Assembly: GCA_005773635.1 (NCBI GenBank)
Contig: SXHN01000118.1
Location: 170,048 to 234,047 of the forward strand
Direction of reading: 5' to 3'
Origin: Actinomycetota bacterium
GTDB lineage: Bacteria > Actinomycetota > Acidimicrobiia > IMCC26256 > PALSA-610
Length of the DNA stretch: 64,000 nt
Positions 9,033-17,403 of this stretch are shown one piece after another. Numbering within the stretch: the first letter of the stretch is position 1; every line of letters starts with the position of its first letter. Made by a program: the position numbers and the translations under genes. A model generated the notes under the pieces. The model ran no database searches and had not been told where the DNA came from. It worked only from the letters and a program-made list of their open reading frames with translations.

Positions 9033-10202
9033 ATGCTGCGCGTCAGTTCGATCCAATCCGAAGTCCACGATCCACCGGTGGCCATCGCCAAGAATTGGAT
9101 CGCCGGTCGCAGCTTCGATGCATCCCCTCCACTGATTGATGTTTCCCAAGCAGTTCCGGGCATCGCACCCGCGGCCGCGCTGCGCGCCCATATCGCCGAA
9201 GTCGCGCAAGGCAATGACGCATCTCGATATTCACCCGCGCTTGGTCTCACCGCAACACGCGAAGCGATCGCCAGATCGTTTACCGATCAGAACCTCTCGC
9301 CCGACAACGTCATGGTGACTGCCGGATGCAACCAGGCATTCTGCTTGGCAATCGGATCGCTGTGCGATGCCGGCGACGAAGTGATCGTGCCAACGCCGTG
9401 GTATTTCAATCACGAAATGTGGTTGAAGGCTTGCGGGGTGCAGGCGGTGCCGTTGCCAGTACGCGCCGACGAAGCGATGTTGCCCAACCTCGCGGCGTGC
9501 AAGGCGCTGGTCACCGCCCACACACGCGCGATCGTGCTCGTCACACCCAATAACCCATGTGGCGTCGAATACCCCGCCTCGCTCATCCACGCATTTTTTG
9601 AATTCGCGCAGAGCATTGGTGTCGCGCTGATTCTCGACGAAACGTACAAAGACTTTCGAGCTTCAACCGAGCGTGCGCACGCTCTGTTCGATGATCCCAG
9701 CTGGCCCGACACGCTGCTGCATTTGTTCAGCTTTTCCAAGGTTTTCAGCTTGGCTGGATATCGAGTCGGTTCACTCACCGCGGCGCCACACGTGTTGCGT
9801 GAGGCCGTGAAACTCGCCGATTGCCAGACCATCTCGGCGCCCACCTTGTCGCAGCACGCGGTCGCGTTCGCGCTGGCGAATCTCGACGACTGGGTTGCCG
9901 AGCGTCGCTTGGAAATGCTCGCTCGAGTGAACGCATTTCGCTCGGCAATGGTGGCCGCACCGCAATTCGAGGTGGTTTCGAGCGGCGCGTACTTTGCCTA
10001 CGTGCGCCACCCGTTTGTTAGTGAGCCAGCAGCAACCGTCGCGAAACGTCTCGCTGACGACTTCAACGTATTGTGCATACCGGGAAGCAGTTTTGGCCCC
10101 GAACAGGACCGTTTTTTACGTTTAGCGTTCGGCAATATCAGCGACGCCGCGATGGACGAACTCGCCCATCGCCTAGCGATCGCCGCCTCGAAGCATCACT
10201 AG
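9033..10202 (+). CDS. Pyridoxal-phosphate-dependent aminotransferase, class I/II
   Basis: This 389-residue fold-type I aminotransferase has the Schiff-base Lys in SFSKVFSLAGYRVG, the PLP-phosphate region VTAGCNQAF, the substrate and cofactor Asn-Pro region TPNNPCGV, the PLP pyridine-binding Asp in ILDETYKDF, and the C-terminal carboxylate-binding Arg in FLRLAFG. It is cytosolic. Length is normal for the family. Substrate specificity cannot be assigned. Aspartate- or aromatic-type enzymes are the closest by motif. No pathway partner is adjacent. Confidence 0.9.
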   Translation: MLRVSSIQSEVHDPPVAIAKNWIAGRSFDASPPLIDVSQAVPGIAPAAALRAHIAEVAQGNDASRYSPALGLTATREAIARSFTDQNLSPDNVMVTAGCNQAFCLAIGSLCDAGDEVIVPTPWYFNHEMWLKACGVQAVPLPVRADEAMLPNLAACKALVTAHTRAIVLVTPNNPCGVEYPASLIHAFFEFAQSIGVALILDETYKDFRASTERAHALFDDPSWPDTLLHLFSFSKVFSLAGYRVGSLTAAPHVLREAVKLADCQTISAPTLSQHAVAFALANLDDWVAERRLEMLARVNAFRSAMVAAPQFEVVSSGAYFAYVRHPFVSEPAATVAKRLADDFNVLCIPGSSFGPEQDRFLRLAFGNISDAAMDELAHRLAIAASKHH

Positions 10203-10226
10203 CCGGCGCGTAGCGCACAGCCGCGC

Positions 10227-11351
10227 TTACGACACCAAATGTGATTGCACGACGTCCGTCAACGGTGGTCCGTAGCTCAACGATTCTTCGTAGCCTGCTG
10301 CATCGAAGGGATCCGGTAGGTAGCCCAGCCAATGTGGGCAAAACCCGGCGAGCATCAACGGCATCGTCGTCGTTCGAAATGCCGCCTGGCCGAGCTTCGA
10401 GAACGCTTCCCCTGGAATCGTCAGTAGCCGCATTCCGCCAACCCGCCATTCGACAAGCTCGGCCTGCACTCGAGCGGAACGCGTGATTGCACTCATTGCG
10501 CTGCCATCGGCGGTGACCGTCGTAATTCCGCTGCGATGCACTCTGGTCTCGCCAGTCACCGGATCCGCTGCCGCGAGCATTTCACCTACGAGTTCCGAAA
10601 ATCCCGCACCGACCGCCGCTACTGCCGCGAACGCGGTCTCATGATTTGGGCCCTGCTCGCCCAACACCGGGTTGACATCTCCTTGTGCGCCCTGAAGAAA
10701 CACCGTCATCCCGCCGAAGTCGCGTTCGACGTCCCGCCGCAATTCGCCGACGTAATCGCTCGACACATGCAAATTGCTTGGTCCGGTCACCGTTGGATGG
10801 ACGCCAGCGTTCACGACGGTCCCGATCCGCGTTCCCGACTCTGCGTCGGCCACATCGAGCACTGCAATCATCGGTCGTTCGATATTGCCTCGACGGTTGT
10901 ACGCCAATGTCGGCGGCACTTCTCTGTGCGCATACGTCAACGTGGCTGACCGTACCCGTCGTCGAGCCTCGACCGCTGTGCTCGTACACGCGTCCACTAA
11001 CGCCGGTCGCCATTCATGCGGAACAACCCAACCGAGAGCGTCGGTTCCTGTGATGGTGCTCGGCGCCGCATGCGTGTGCACAGTCGACGTAAGAACCGCG
11101 GCTCGATCGGCAATTCCCAATTCGCCAGCCACGGCATCACGGATTGCATCGGCCCAGTCTCGACTCATCGCCATGAGATCGAGCGATAGGAGCACCAATA
11201 CGGCGTCGCCTTCCACGGCAACCATGACGCGAACTTCAAGATCATCGTGTACGTGGTGGGCGAGTCCCGTACGGGCCCCATATCCGGAAAGTGCAACCGG
11301 TAATGGTGGCGTAATTACTGCTTTGGCGAAACCGATCTGCACCATGATCAC
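10227..11351 (-). CDS. Neutral/alkaline ceramidase-like hydrolase
   Basis: This 374-residue protein resembles the N-terminal catalytic part of neutral/alkaline non-lysosomal ceramidases and related proteins. It starts QIGFAKAVITPP-LPVALSGYG, and carries a putative metal-site His motif TSTVHTHAAPS, NAGVHPTV with another His, and QGAQGDVNP. It lacks the long C-terminal part of true ceramidases and shows no signal peptide, so it is probably cytoplasmic and may hydrolyse another amide or ester. The start is either GTG at 11351, overlapping the previous stop (11350-11348), or ATG at 11345. Coupling with the upstream exporter gene is likely. The specific substrate is not known. Confidence 0.72.
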   Translation of the reverse strand: MIMVQIGFAKAVITPPLPVALSGYGARTGLAHHVHDDLEVRVMVAVEGDAVLVLLSLDLMAMSRDWADAIRDAVAGELGIADRAAVLTSTVHTHAAPSTITGTDALGWVVPHEWRPALVDACTSTAVEARRRVRSATLTYAHREVPPTLAYNRRGNIERPMIAVLDVADAESGTRIGTVVNAGVHPTVTGPSNLHVSSDYVGELRRDVERDFGGMTVFLQGAQGDVNPVLGEQGPNHETAFAAVAAVGAGFSELVGEMLAAADPVTGETRVHRSGITTVTADGSAMSAITRSARVQAELVEWRVGGMRLLTIPGEAFSKLGQAAFRTTTMPLMLAGFCPHWLGYLPDPFDAAGYEESLSYGPPLTDVVQSHLVS

Positions 11352-12247
11352 GAGCCTACGTCAGCAATCGCCGCAGCCCGGTCGCCCACACCGCTGATAA
11401 CAAGCGCAACCACAACAGCACAAATGCCAATGATTTCAAGACCTTTCAAACGCTGCGACAACATTACAGCGCCCACAACTGCTGCGGTCGTGGGCAACAG
11501 CGCGAGCATGAGCGCAAAACTTCGCAAGGGCACCCGACGCATCACTACCTGATCAAGTCCGTACGGCACGATTGTCGAAAAAATTCCGATCGCGATGCAC
11601 AACAGCAACCAGCGCGGTTCGCCAAAGGCAGGTCCGCTGCGCCAAGCACCAATTGGGGTGGTGAATAGCGCACCCAAACCAAGACCAACCGCAAGCCCGT
11701 CTACGCCTGCCGTGCGATTCGAAACGCGCTCACCCAACACGATGTAACCGGCCCACAAAGCCGCAGCAGCCAATGCAAACGCGATACCCATGGCATGGTC
11801 CGACCACTGAGCGCCAGATACCAACATCACGCCCACGGCCGCGAGCCCGAGCGACAGCCAGCTCGATACGGAACGAGACGCCAAACCCGCGACCGCGATA
11901 GGCCCAATAAATTCAATCGCCACGGTGGTACCTAGTGGAAGCCGTTCCGTCGCCAAATAGAAGCTCATGTTCATCAGTGCAGTCGCCACGCCAAAGCCCG
12001 CAGCGGCGACAACAAGTGACCGAGTCCAGTGTCGTTTCCAGGGTCGCACAACAATGAGCAACACCAACGACGCCCCGCACACTCGCAGCCACGCAACCGA
12101 CTCGGGCGCTACATGGTCGAATAAATCGACTGCCCAAGCCGCGCCAACGTACTGCGCCGTGGCTCCCAAAATGAAAAGCAGCGGTGCGACTGCGAAGATC
12201 GACGCCGACCGGCGCGGGTCTACAACCGAGAGGTCTGATCGAGACAC
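11348..12247 (-). CDS. EamA/RhtA-like drug/metabolite transporter
   Basis: This 299-residue membrane protein has about ten predicted hydrophobic helices in two EamA repeats. The segment LPLGTTVAIEFIGPIAVAGL is typical of RhtA, the threonine/homoserine exporter branch of the DMT superfamily. It would export small amino-acid-like metabolites across the inner membrane. The gene ends on the start of the ceramidase-like gene (4-base overlap), which suggests one transcript. Substrate is inferred from family only. Confidence 0.85.
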   Translation of the reverse strand: MSRSDLSVVDPRRSASIFAVAPLLFILGATAQYVGAAWAVDLFDHVAPESVAWLRVCGASLVLLIVVRPWKRHWTRSLVVAAAGFGVATALMNMSFYLATERLPLGTTVAIEFIGPIAVAGLASRSVSSWLSLGLAAVGVMLVSGAQWSDHAMGIAFALAAAALWAGYIVLGERVSNRTAGVDGLAVGLGLGALFTTPIGAWRSGPAFGEPRWLLLCIAIGIFSTIVPYGLDQVVMRRVPLRSFALMLALLPTTAAVVGAVMLSQRLKGLEIIGICAVVVALVISGVGDRAAAIADVGS

Positions 12248-12269
12248 AGTTCTCCGAGATGCTGCAACC

Positions 12270-14240
12270 TCATAGCAAATCTTGATCGAGGACGAAATCG
12301 TGGATCAGGTTGACATAGAACTCGCCACCGATTTTCGTGAGATGGTACGAGTCTCTCGCAAAATAGTCGGGCGGTTTCGCGGATGCGTGGAAGTACCAGT
12401 CGAGCACCTTCACATTCCTAAACTGCTTCGCACCTTCGATAATACGCACATTATTCGGGCCTTCCCAACTGCGCGGCACTTTGACCGTCATCATCACAAC
12501 GTGGCGTTTCGTACCTGTGATGTCGACCACCTGCTGCACAAAATTCTCTGCGATAAATCCGTTGTCACCGCAATGCACGATAACGATGGGGCCGAGCTGC
12601 TGCGCGTCGCGCAAGGCGCGAAGAACGTCCAGACAAATTTGACCCTGCCGTCCAACCTCCGCGTTCACGTTTGCCGGACCACCGGCATCAGTGAGCTTCT
12701 TGGTCAGTGTGTTTTGCGCTCCCAACATGACCGAGTCGCCCACCGCTGTGAATACCCACCCGTTGCTTTCGACCACCGGCGGATTGGTACGAGGCGTTTC
12801 CCCGGGCTTGACCTTGCCCGGCTTAGTCGTGGTAGTCGGCCTCGCTCGAAAGGCAGGGGGTTTCGCACACTTCGGGTCCAAGATGATGTCATCGCCCTGG
12901 CACGCGATCGCCTTGGCCTCCTTCGGAGGTTCCGATGCATAGGCAGCCACCGATAGTGATCCGACCACCAATACGATGGTTGCACCAACCACCTGCCAGA
13001 GCAACACAAGTTGTTCGTGTTGCTTCCCCTCGGTGGTTCCCAGATGCCGCCATAGCCGAAGCAACGCTCCCGACCGGACGGGTTGTTCCACAAGCCGATA
13101 CGAAGTTTCGGCAACCAAGCCCACGAGTACGACACGTACAACCAGCAACGTCGGTCCAGAGAAATGCACATCGAGACCGGGCCGAGTGAACTCAAATACC
13201 GCTATACCCCAAAGATAAATCCCGTAGCTGCGAGTACCAATCACTCGAAGTGGACGAATTCCTAACAACCGCCCGACATGCGAAACTGGATGCACCGTTG
13301 CTGCAATCAGCACCACAGTGCAGATGTCTACGAGCGCGAATCCCCACCAGTACAGCCACGTACTTTGGAACTCGGCAACAAAGACGAGCGTCAGCAGGAC
13401 GACGCCTGCGCCGACGGCTGCTCCGTCGAGCAATCGAGCCGCATTGCGACCGGTCTTGCCCCGCAATTTTCGCGGCACCCAGAAATACGCGAGGAAGGCG
13501 CCGATGAGTAACCCTGCAGCGCGAGTATCCGTTGCCAAATACATGCGGTTGAACCAGTTGCCCAGTTCTACGACTTCCGCGTTCACCAAGACTTTGCGTT
13601 CGAACGTCGGCCGCGCCGAAACCAGATACGCCATCCACATCCACGAAGCAATCGCGCCGCCCAGAATCACCCACTTAAAACGATTCCGAAAAAAGAACAT
13701 TCCGGCCGCGAACAACATCGGCCACAACAAATAGAACTGTTCTTCAACCGCCAACGACCACAGGTGCCCGAGCGGCCTTCGCTGCTCGCTTTCGGCGTAC
13801 AGCACGCCCGAACTGATTTGTTGCCAATTCGAGATGTAAAACGCTCCCGAAAACAAGGCACCGCGCAACCGCCCAAGGTCTTCGCGGTACATCACCGCGA
13901 CCAACAGGCCAACCGACAACAGCATCGCGTACAGCGCCGGGAACAGGCGTCGTATCCGTCGCATCCAGAAACTCCGCATACTGATGTTGCCATGTTTGCG
14001 ACGTTCATCAAGCAACAGCGCGGTGATCAAATAGCCACTAATGACGAAGAAGACTTCAACGCCCAAGAATCCGCCTGCAAGCAACGAACGATCTGGGCGG
14101 TAGTGGTACGCCAGAACCAGCAGCACCGATAGAGCCCGCAATCCGTCGAGTCCGGGTAAATATCCCAACGACCCCGCGCCGCGGACGGCGACTACTGGCG
14201 GCGCGGTCTCACCTTCATCTGCGTAATCCGAGCGCGCCAC
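12270..14240 (-). CDS. OafA-type membrane acyltransferase fused to SGNH hydrolase domain
   Basis: This 656-residue protein has an N-terminal acyltransferase-3 domain (about residues 28-390). It opens YLPGLDGLRALSVLLVLAYHY, followed by FLGVEVFFVISGYLI, SFWMRRIRRLFPA and HLWSLAVEEQFYLLWP, with about ten membrane helices. A Pro/Thr-rich linker (PTTTTKPG) leads to a periplasmic SGNH-like domain with the nucleophile motif AVGDSVMLGAQ, the oxyanion Asn region CGDNGF and the catalytic Asp/His motif DSYHLT. Proteins of this design O-acetylate peptidoglycan or surface polysaccharides, moving an acyl group across the membrane and onto sugar. The neighbours give no glycan cluster, so the acceptor remains open. 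Confidence 0.92.
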   Translation of the reverse strand: MARSDYADEGETAPPVVAVRGAGSLGYLPGLDGLRALSVLLVLAYHYRPDRSLLAGGFLGVEVFFVISGYLITALLLDERRKHGNISMRSFWMRRIRRLFPALYAMLLSVGLLVAVMYREDLGRLRGALFSGAFYISNWQQISSGVLYAESEQRRPLGHLWSLAVEEQFYLLWPMLFAAGMFFFRNRFKWVILGGAIASWMWMAYLVSARPTFERKVLVNAEVVELGNWFNRMYLATDTRAAGLLIGAFLAYFWVPRKLRGKTGRNAARLLDGAAVGAGVVLLTLVFVAEFQSTWLYWWGFALVDICTVVLIAATVHPVSHVGRLLGIRPLRVIGTRSYGIYLWGIAVFEFTRPGLDVHFSGPTLLVVRVVLVGLVAETSYRLVEQPVRSGALLRLWRHLGTTEGKQHEQLVLLWQVVGATIVLVVGSLSVAAYASEPPKEAKAIACQGDDIILDPKCAKPPAFRARPTTTTKPGKVKPGETPRTNPPVVESNGWVFTAVGDSVMLGAQNTLTKKLTDAGGPANVNAEVGRQGQICLDVLRALRDAQQLGPIVIVHCGDNGFIAENFVQQVVDITGTKRHVVMMTVKVPRSWEGPNNVRIIEGAKQFRNVKVLDWYFHASAKPPDYFARDSYHLTKIGGEFYVNLIHDFVLDQDLL

Positions 14241-14318
14241 GGCACCTATTCTCGCCCATGCAACCCGCGAAACTCGGGCACCTCCGAAAAATGTTTCCAG
14301 GCCGAGAATGCGGATCCG

Positions 14319-15599
14319 TTACCACTGCGTTTCTAGGTTGACTTCAAACGCATCGATGTATTCCCGGGCCGCGTCGCGTATCGATGGAGCGTCCAGCCCG
14401 AACTGATCGAGGTGGTACTGCACTCCGCCGAATTTTCCACGGGGATGAACTTGCATGAAAGCATCCATCGCCCGGCGAATTTCACCACTGAACGGCTGAC
14501 CCGCGACCGCGTAAACCTTTTCGACCGCGACGATGTCGTCGGCCATGAACTCATCAAAATGAAGGTCGATGGAGTGCTCTGGTGCTACCAGGTGACGATC
14601 GCGGACCGCACCGGCGTAAAGATCCAGAATTCGGTCTCGCCAGTAGGCGCCCAACTCATGCAGATCAATCGGAGTCCGGCGGCTCAAACGCGCCGTATAC
14701 GCAGCCATCGTCACGAAACTCGCAATCACTGAAACCGGATCGCGATGGGTGAATACCAGGGTTGCATCTGGGAACGAGCCCAGAATCGCTGGGATTTGTT
14801 CAAGGTGCTGGGGGGACTTCAAGACCCAACGGGTTGGCTCCAACCTAGGACGTTGAAACTGACACACCTGCAACATCAGTTTGAGGTAGTCGTAGCTCGG
14901 CTGTTGATCGTGCGCCTTGTAGTAGTCGCGATAGCTGGGAACTCGTGCAGAAGTCTCGAACAGCATCGTTGAGCAGTCGATCGCGAGGAGCTGAATCTCT
15001 TCGTGGACATGATCAACGGTCATTTCGTGCATACGCTTGAAATGCGGGAGCGCCTCGTTGAGAAACCACAATCCGGCTTCGCAACGGGCCCTTCGATCAT
15101 CGGGACTGGCACCACGCTGTTCAGCGAGCGGCGGAACCGGTTCGAGGCTTTCCCAATAGGGCAGGCTCCGGAGATTCGGGTCGGCAGCCATCAGGTTGTG
15201 AAGATGGGTTGTGCCAGTGCGCGGCAGGCCGACAATAACGACTGGTGCGACAATCGGTTCGGCGCGCACTGCTGGATTGCGACGCACAAAATCCGTTGCC
15301 AACAGGCGGTTTGTCAACAATTGCAACGTTTGCGAATGCACTACTACCCTGCCGGCGCCCGTCAGTTCCCCTTCCAAACGCGACGCGTCGACAAACACAT
15401 GGACTCGTTCGAAAAACGAGTCGTCGGCGCCGAAATCTGTGAGTCCAGTCTCCGACTGTGCTTTCTGAATGAGCGCGTCCGCGTCCAACACCACGCCGGC
15501 GCCGATGGCATCCATGCCCGCCAGCATTTCTTCGATCGATGGCGAAAACATCGGGGTAGCGAGGTCATCGAGCGTGATCGAAGGCGGGCGTTCGCCCAT
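14319..15599 (-). CDS. Sulfotransferase family protein
   Basis: This 426-residue protein belongs to the sulfotransferase family common in actinobacteria. The 5'-phosphosulfate-binding loop is IVGLPRTGTTHLHNLM near residue 125, and the 3'-phosphate-binding region is WVLKSPQHLEQIP followed by LVFTHRDPVSVIASF. The C-terminal segment HPRGKFGGVQYHLDQFGL is typical of this branch. It would transfer sulfate from PAPS to an alcohol, perhaps a lipid or sterol. Its ATG shares one base with the stop of the upstream CoA-transferase gene (TAATG), so the two are coupled. The acceptor is unknown. Confidence 0.87.
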   Translation of the reverse strand: MGERPPSITLDDLATPMFSPSIEEMLAGMDAIGAGVVLDADALIQKAQSETGLTDFGADDSFFERVHVFVDASRLEGELTGAGRVVVHSQTLQLLTNRLLATDFVRRNPAVRAEPIVAPVVIVGLPRTGTTHLHNLMAADPNLRSLPYWESLEPVPPLAEQRGASPDDRRARCEAGLWFLNEALPHFKRMHEMTVDHVHEEIQLLAIDCSTMLFETSARVPSYRDYYKAHDQQPSYDYLKLMLQVCQFQRPRLEPTRWVLKSPQHLEQIPAILGSFPDATLVFTHRDPVSVIASFVTMAAYTARLSRRTPIDLHELGAYWRDRILDLYAGAVRDRHLVAPEHSIDLHFDEFMADDIVAVEKVYAVAGQPFSGEIRRAMDAFMQVHPRGKFGGVQYHLDQFGLDAPSIRDAAREYIDAFEVNLETQW

Positions 15600-16831
15600 T
15601 AGCCCACCACGTTCGCAGCACGTAGGTCGGCGACCTTGGCCGCGTCGTACCCCAACAAGCGTGCGAGTACCGCGTCAGTGTGCTCGCCGACAGTTGGCGC
15701 TTTGGATGGCACGGGGACTTCTTCGCCGATCAACTTCACCGGGAATGGGAGTTGCTCGCAATCAAGAATCGACCGATCGATCCACGGCAAACGCGTTTGG
15801 AACTGCTCGTCGTCTGCAATTGTCTTGGGTGTGTTCACCGGTGCCAGCGGCGTGTTGTGGGTATTGCCAAATTCGAGCCATTCCGCGCTGGTCCGTGTCT
15901 TGAACTCATCGCGCAATAGAGAATGGAGCTCTTTATTGCCTTTCGCATGGTCGGCATACTGCGATCCAGGCCACCGCTCGAACCACTCTGGCTTGCCCAC
16001 TCCGTGTGCAAAATTCTTCCAAAACTCGCGTTCGCTAGCCATGAAAAGCACATGGCCATCTTTGGTTTCATACATCTGATATCGCACACCCTCGCGCATA
16101 CCAGCCGTACCTGGCGCTCGACGCTCGAAGTTGTCCGAAGCATTGCCGGTCACTTCGGATTGCGGACGCTCATACGCTTTGTGCGACTCAATGCGGTACC
16201 AATCGAAATATGCAGCTGCATCGGATTGTGCAATTTCCATAAAGGCGCTTTCGCCCGTCGCTCGTGCGCGAATAATTGCGGCGAGGATGCCAAGCGCACC
16301 GAATGCTGGGCCTGCATGAATCCCGATTGAGCTGTGCTCCGGGATGTAACAGAAGCCGTCATCGTCGTAAGCAGGGGGTACTTGGCCAGCCCATGTGTCG
16401 TAGGCAATGCCATGACTCGGCATGTCCTTGTACGGGCCAGTCATGCCGTAGCCAGAGATCGTGCAGAACACGATTTTCGGATTGACCTTCACAAGGTCGT
16501 CATAGCCGAGGCCGCGTTTCGCGAGCGCGCCCGGGCGCATGGCTTCGACCACCGCATCTGCACCCGCGACAAGATCTTTATAGATTTGCACTCCCTCAGG
16601 AGTGCGCAAGTCGATCGCGATTGAATTTTTCCCACGGTTGACGTGAAGGTGCAGCAATGAGTTGCCCTCCACAATGGGCCAGGTCATCCTTCGGATGTAG
16701 TCACCGGCGAGTGGCTCAACCTTGATCACGTCTGCGCCCATATCGGCGAGGTGCGTCGTCACCGAAGCAGGGCCGAGCATCGAAGATTCAATGATGCGCA
16801 CGCCTGCGAGCAGTCCCTCGTTACTAGTCAT
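15599..16831 (-). CDS. Family III (CaiB/BaiF) acyl-CoA transferase
   Basis: This 410-residue enzyme carries the family III CoA-transferase pattern. It opens LLAGVRIIESSMLGPASVTTHLADMGADVIKVEPL, then NRGKNSIAIDL, then FCTISGYGMTGPY, and FMEIAQSDAAAYF, where the Asp aligns with the catalytic Asp expected after the GxxG region. It moves CoA between carboxylic acids without a free CoA intermediate. It is translationally coupled to the sulfotransferase. The acid pair is not evident. Bile-acid-, carnitine- and aromatic-acid-CoA transferases all share this fold. Confidence 0.92.
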   Translation of the reverse strand: MTSNEGLLAGVRIIESSMLGPASVTTHLADMGADVIKVEPLAGDYIRRMTWPIVEGNSLLHLHVNRGKNSIAIDLRTPEGVQIYKDLVAGADAVVEAMRPGALAKRGLGYDDLVKVNPKIVFCTISGYGMTGPYKDMPSHGIAYDTWAGQVPPAYDDDGFCYIPEHSSIGIHAGPAFGALGILAAIIRARATGESAFMEIAQSDAAAYFDWYRIESHKAYERPQSEVTGNASDNFERRAPGTAGMREGVRYQMYETKDGHVLFMASEREFWKNFAHGVGKPEWFERWPGSQYADHAKGNKELHSLLRDEFKTRTSAEWLEFGNTHNTPLAPVNTPKTIADDEQFQTRLPWIDRSILDCEQLPFPVKLIGEEVPVPSKAPTVGEHTDAVLARLLGYDAAKVADLRAANVVG

Positions 16832-16878
16832 GCCCAGAAACTACGGCGCTACGACGCATCCTCACAAAACAACGATGG

Positions 16879-17403
16879 TCAGGAGCATGCCATCTCAAAG
16901 TCAAGCAGCCAACGTTTGACGGACAACCCCCAGGCGTAATGGTTGAGCTTCCCATCAGCTGCAACGATGCGATGGCACGGAACAAACAGGGACGCAGCAT
17001 TTCGTGCACACACTTGGCCCGCGGCCCGAGCACCGCGCGGCACATCCATTCTCTGCGCCAATTCGCCGTAGCTAATCGTTTCGCCTGGGCGGACCCTACA
17101 GAGTTCGCGCCAACCCCGTTCGCGCACCTGCGTCGATTGCTGCCGCACTGATATCGAATCAATCGCGGTTGTATCGCCGTCGAAATACTGCACAATCAGC
17201 TCGGCGATCCCGCGATGCACAACATCCTGTAACACGCGCGGCCGCAGCGAAGGGTGAATGAGCGCGAGCAGCCGGTTCGCGTCCTGCGTGAAGCCGCATG
17301 CGATCACAGCGTCGCCGTTCGATATCACCATGCAGGTACCAACCGGAGTACTCATCGAATACACCTGCGATGGCACCGCTTCTGATGACGACAACTCACT
17401 CAT
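16879..17403 (-). CDS. ogt: Methylated-DNA--protein-cysteine methyltransferase
   Basis: This 174-residue suicide enzyme repairs O6-alkylguanine by transferring the alkyl group to its own Cys in the motif FVPCHRIV. The DNA-binding Arg helix appears in VPRGARAAGQVCARN, and the C-terminal segment LNHYAWGLSVKRWLLDFE fits Ogt/Ada-C. The ATG at 17403 follows GGAGGA with a 7-base gap and overlaps the end of the AlkA-fusion gene by 8 bases. The two genes therefore form one alkylation-repair operon, with this gene second. Confidence 0.94.
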   Translation of the reverse strand: MSELSSSEAVPSQVYSMSTPVGTCMVISNGDAVIACGFTQDANRLLALIHPSLRPRVLQDVVHRGIAELIVQYFDGDTTAIDSISVRQQSTQVRERGWRELCRVRPGETISYGELAQRMDVPRGARAAGQVCARNAASLFVPCHRIVAADGKLNHYAWGLSVKRWLLDFEMACS

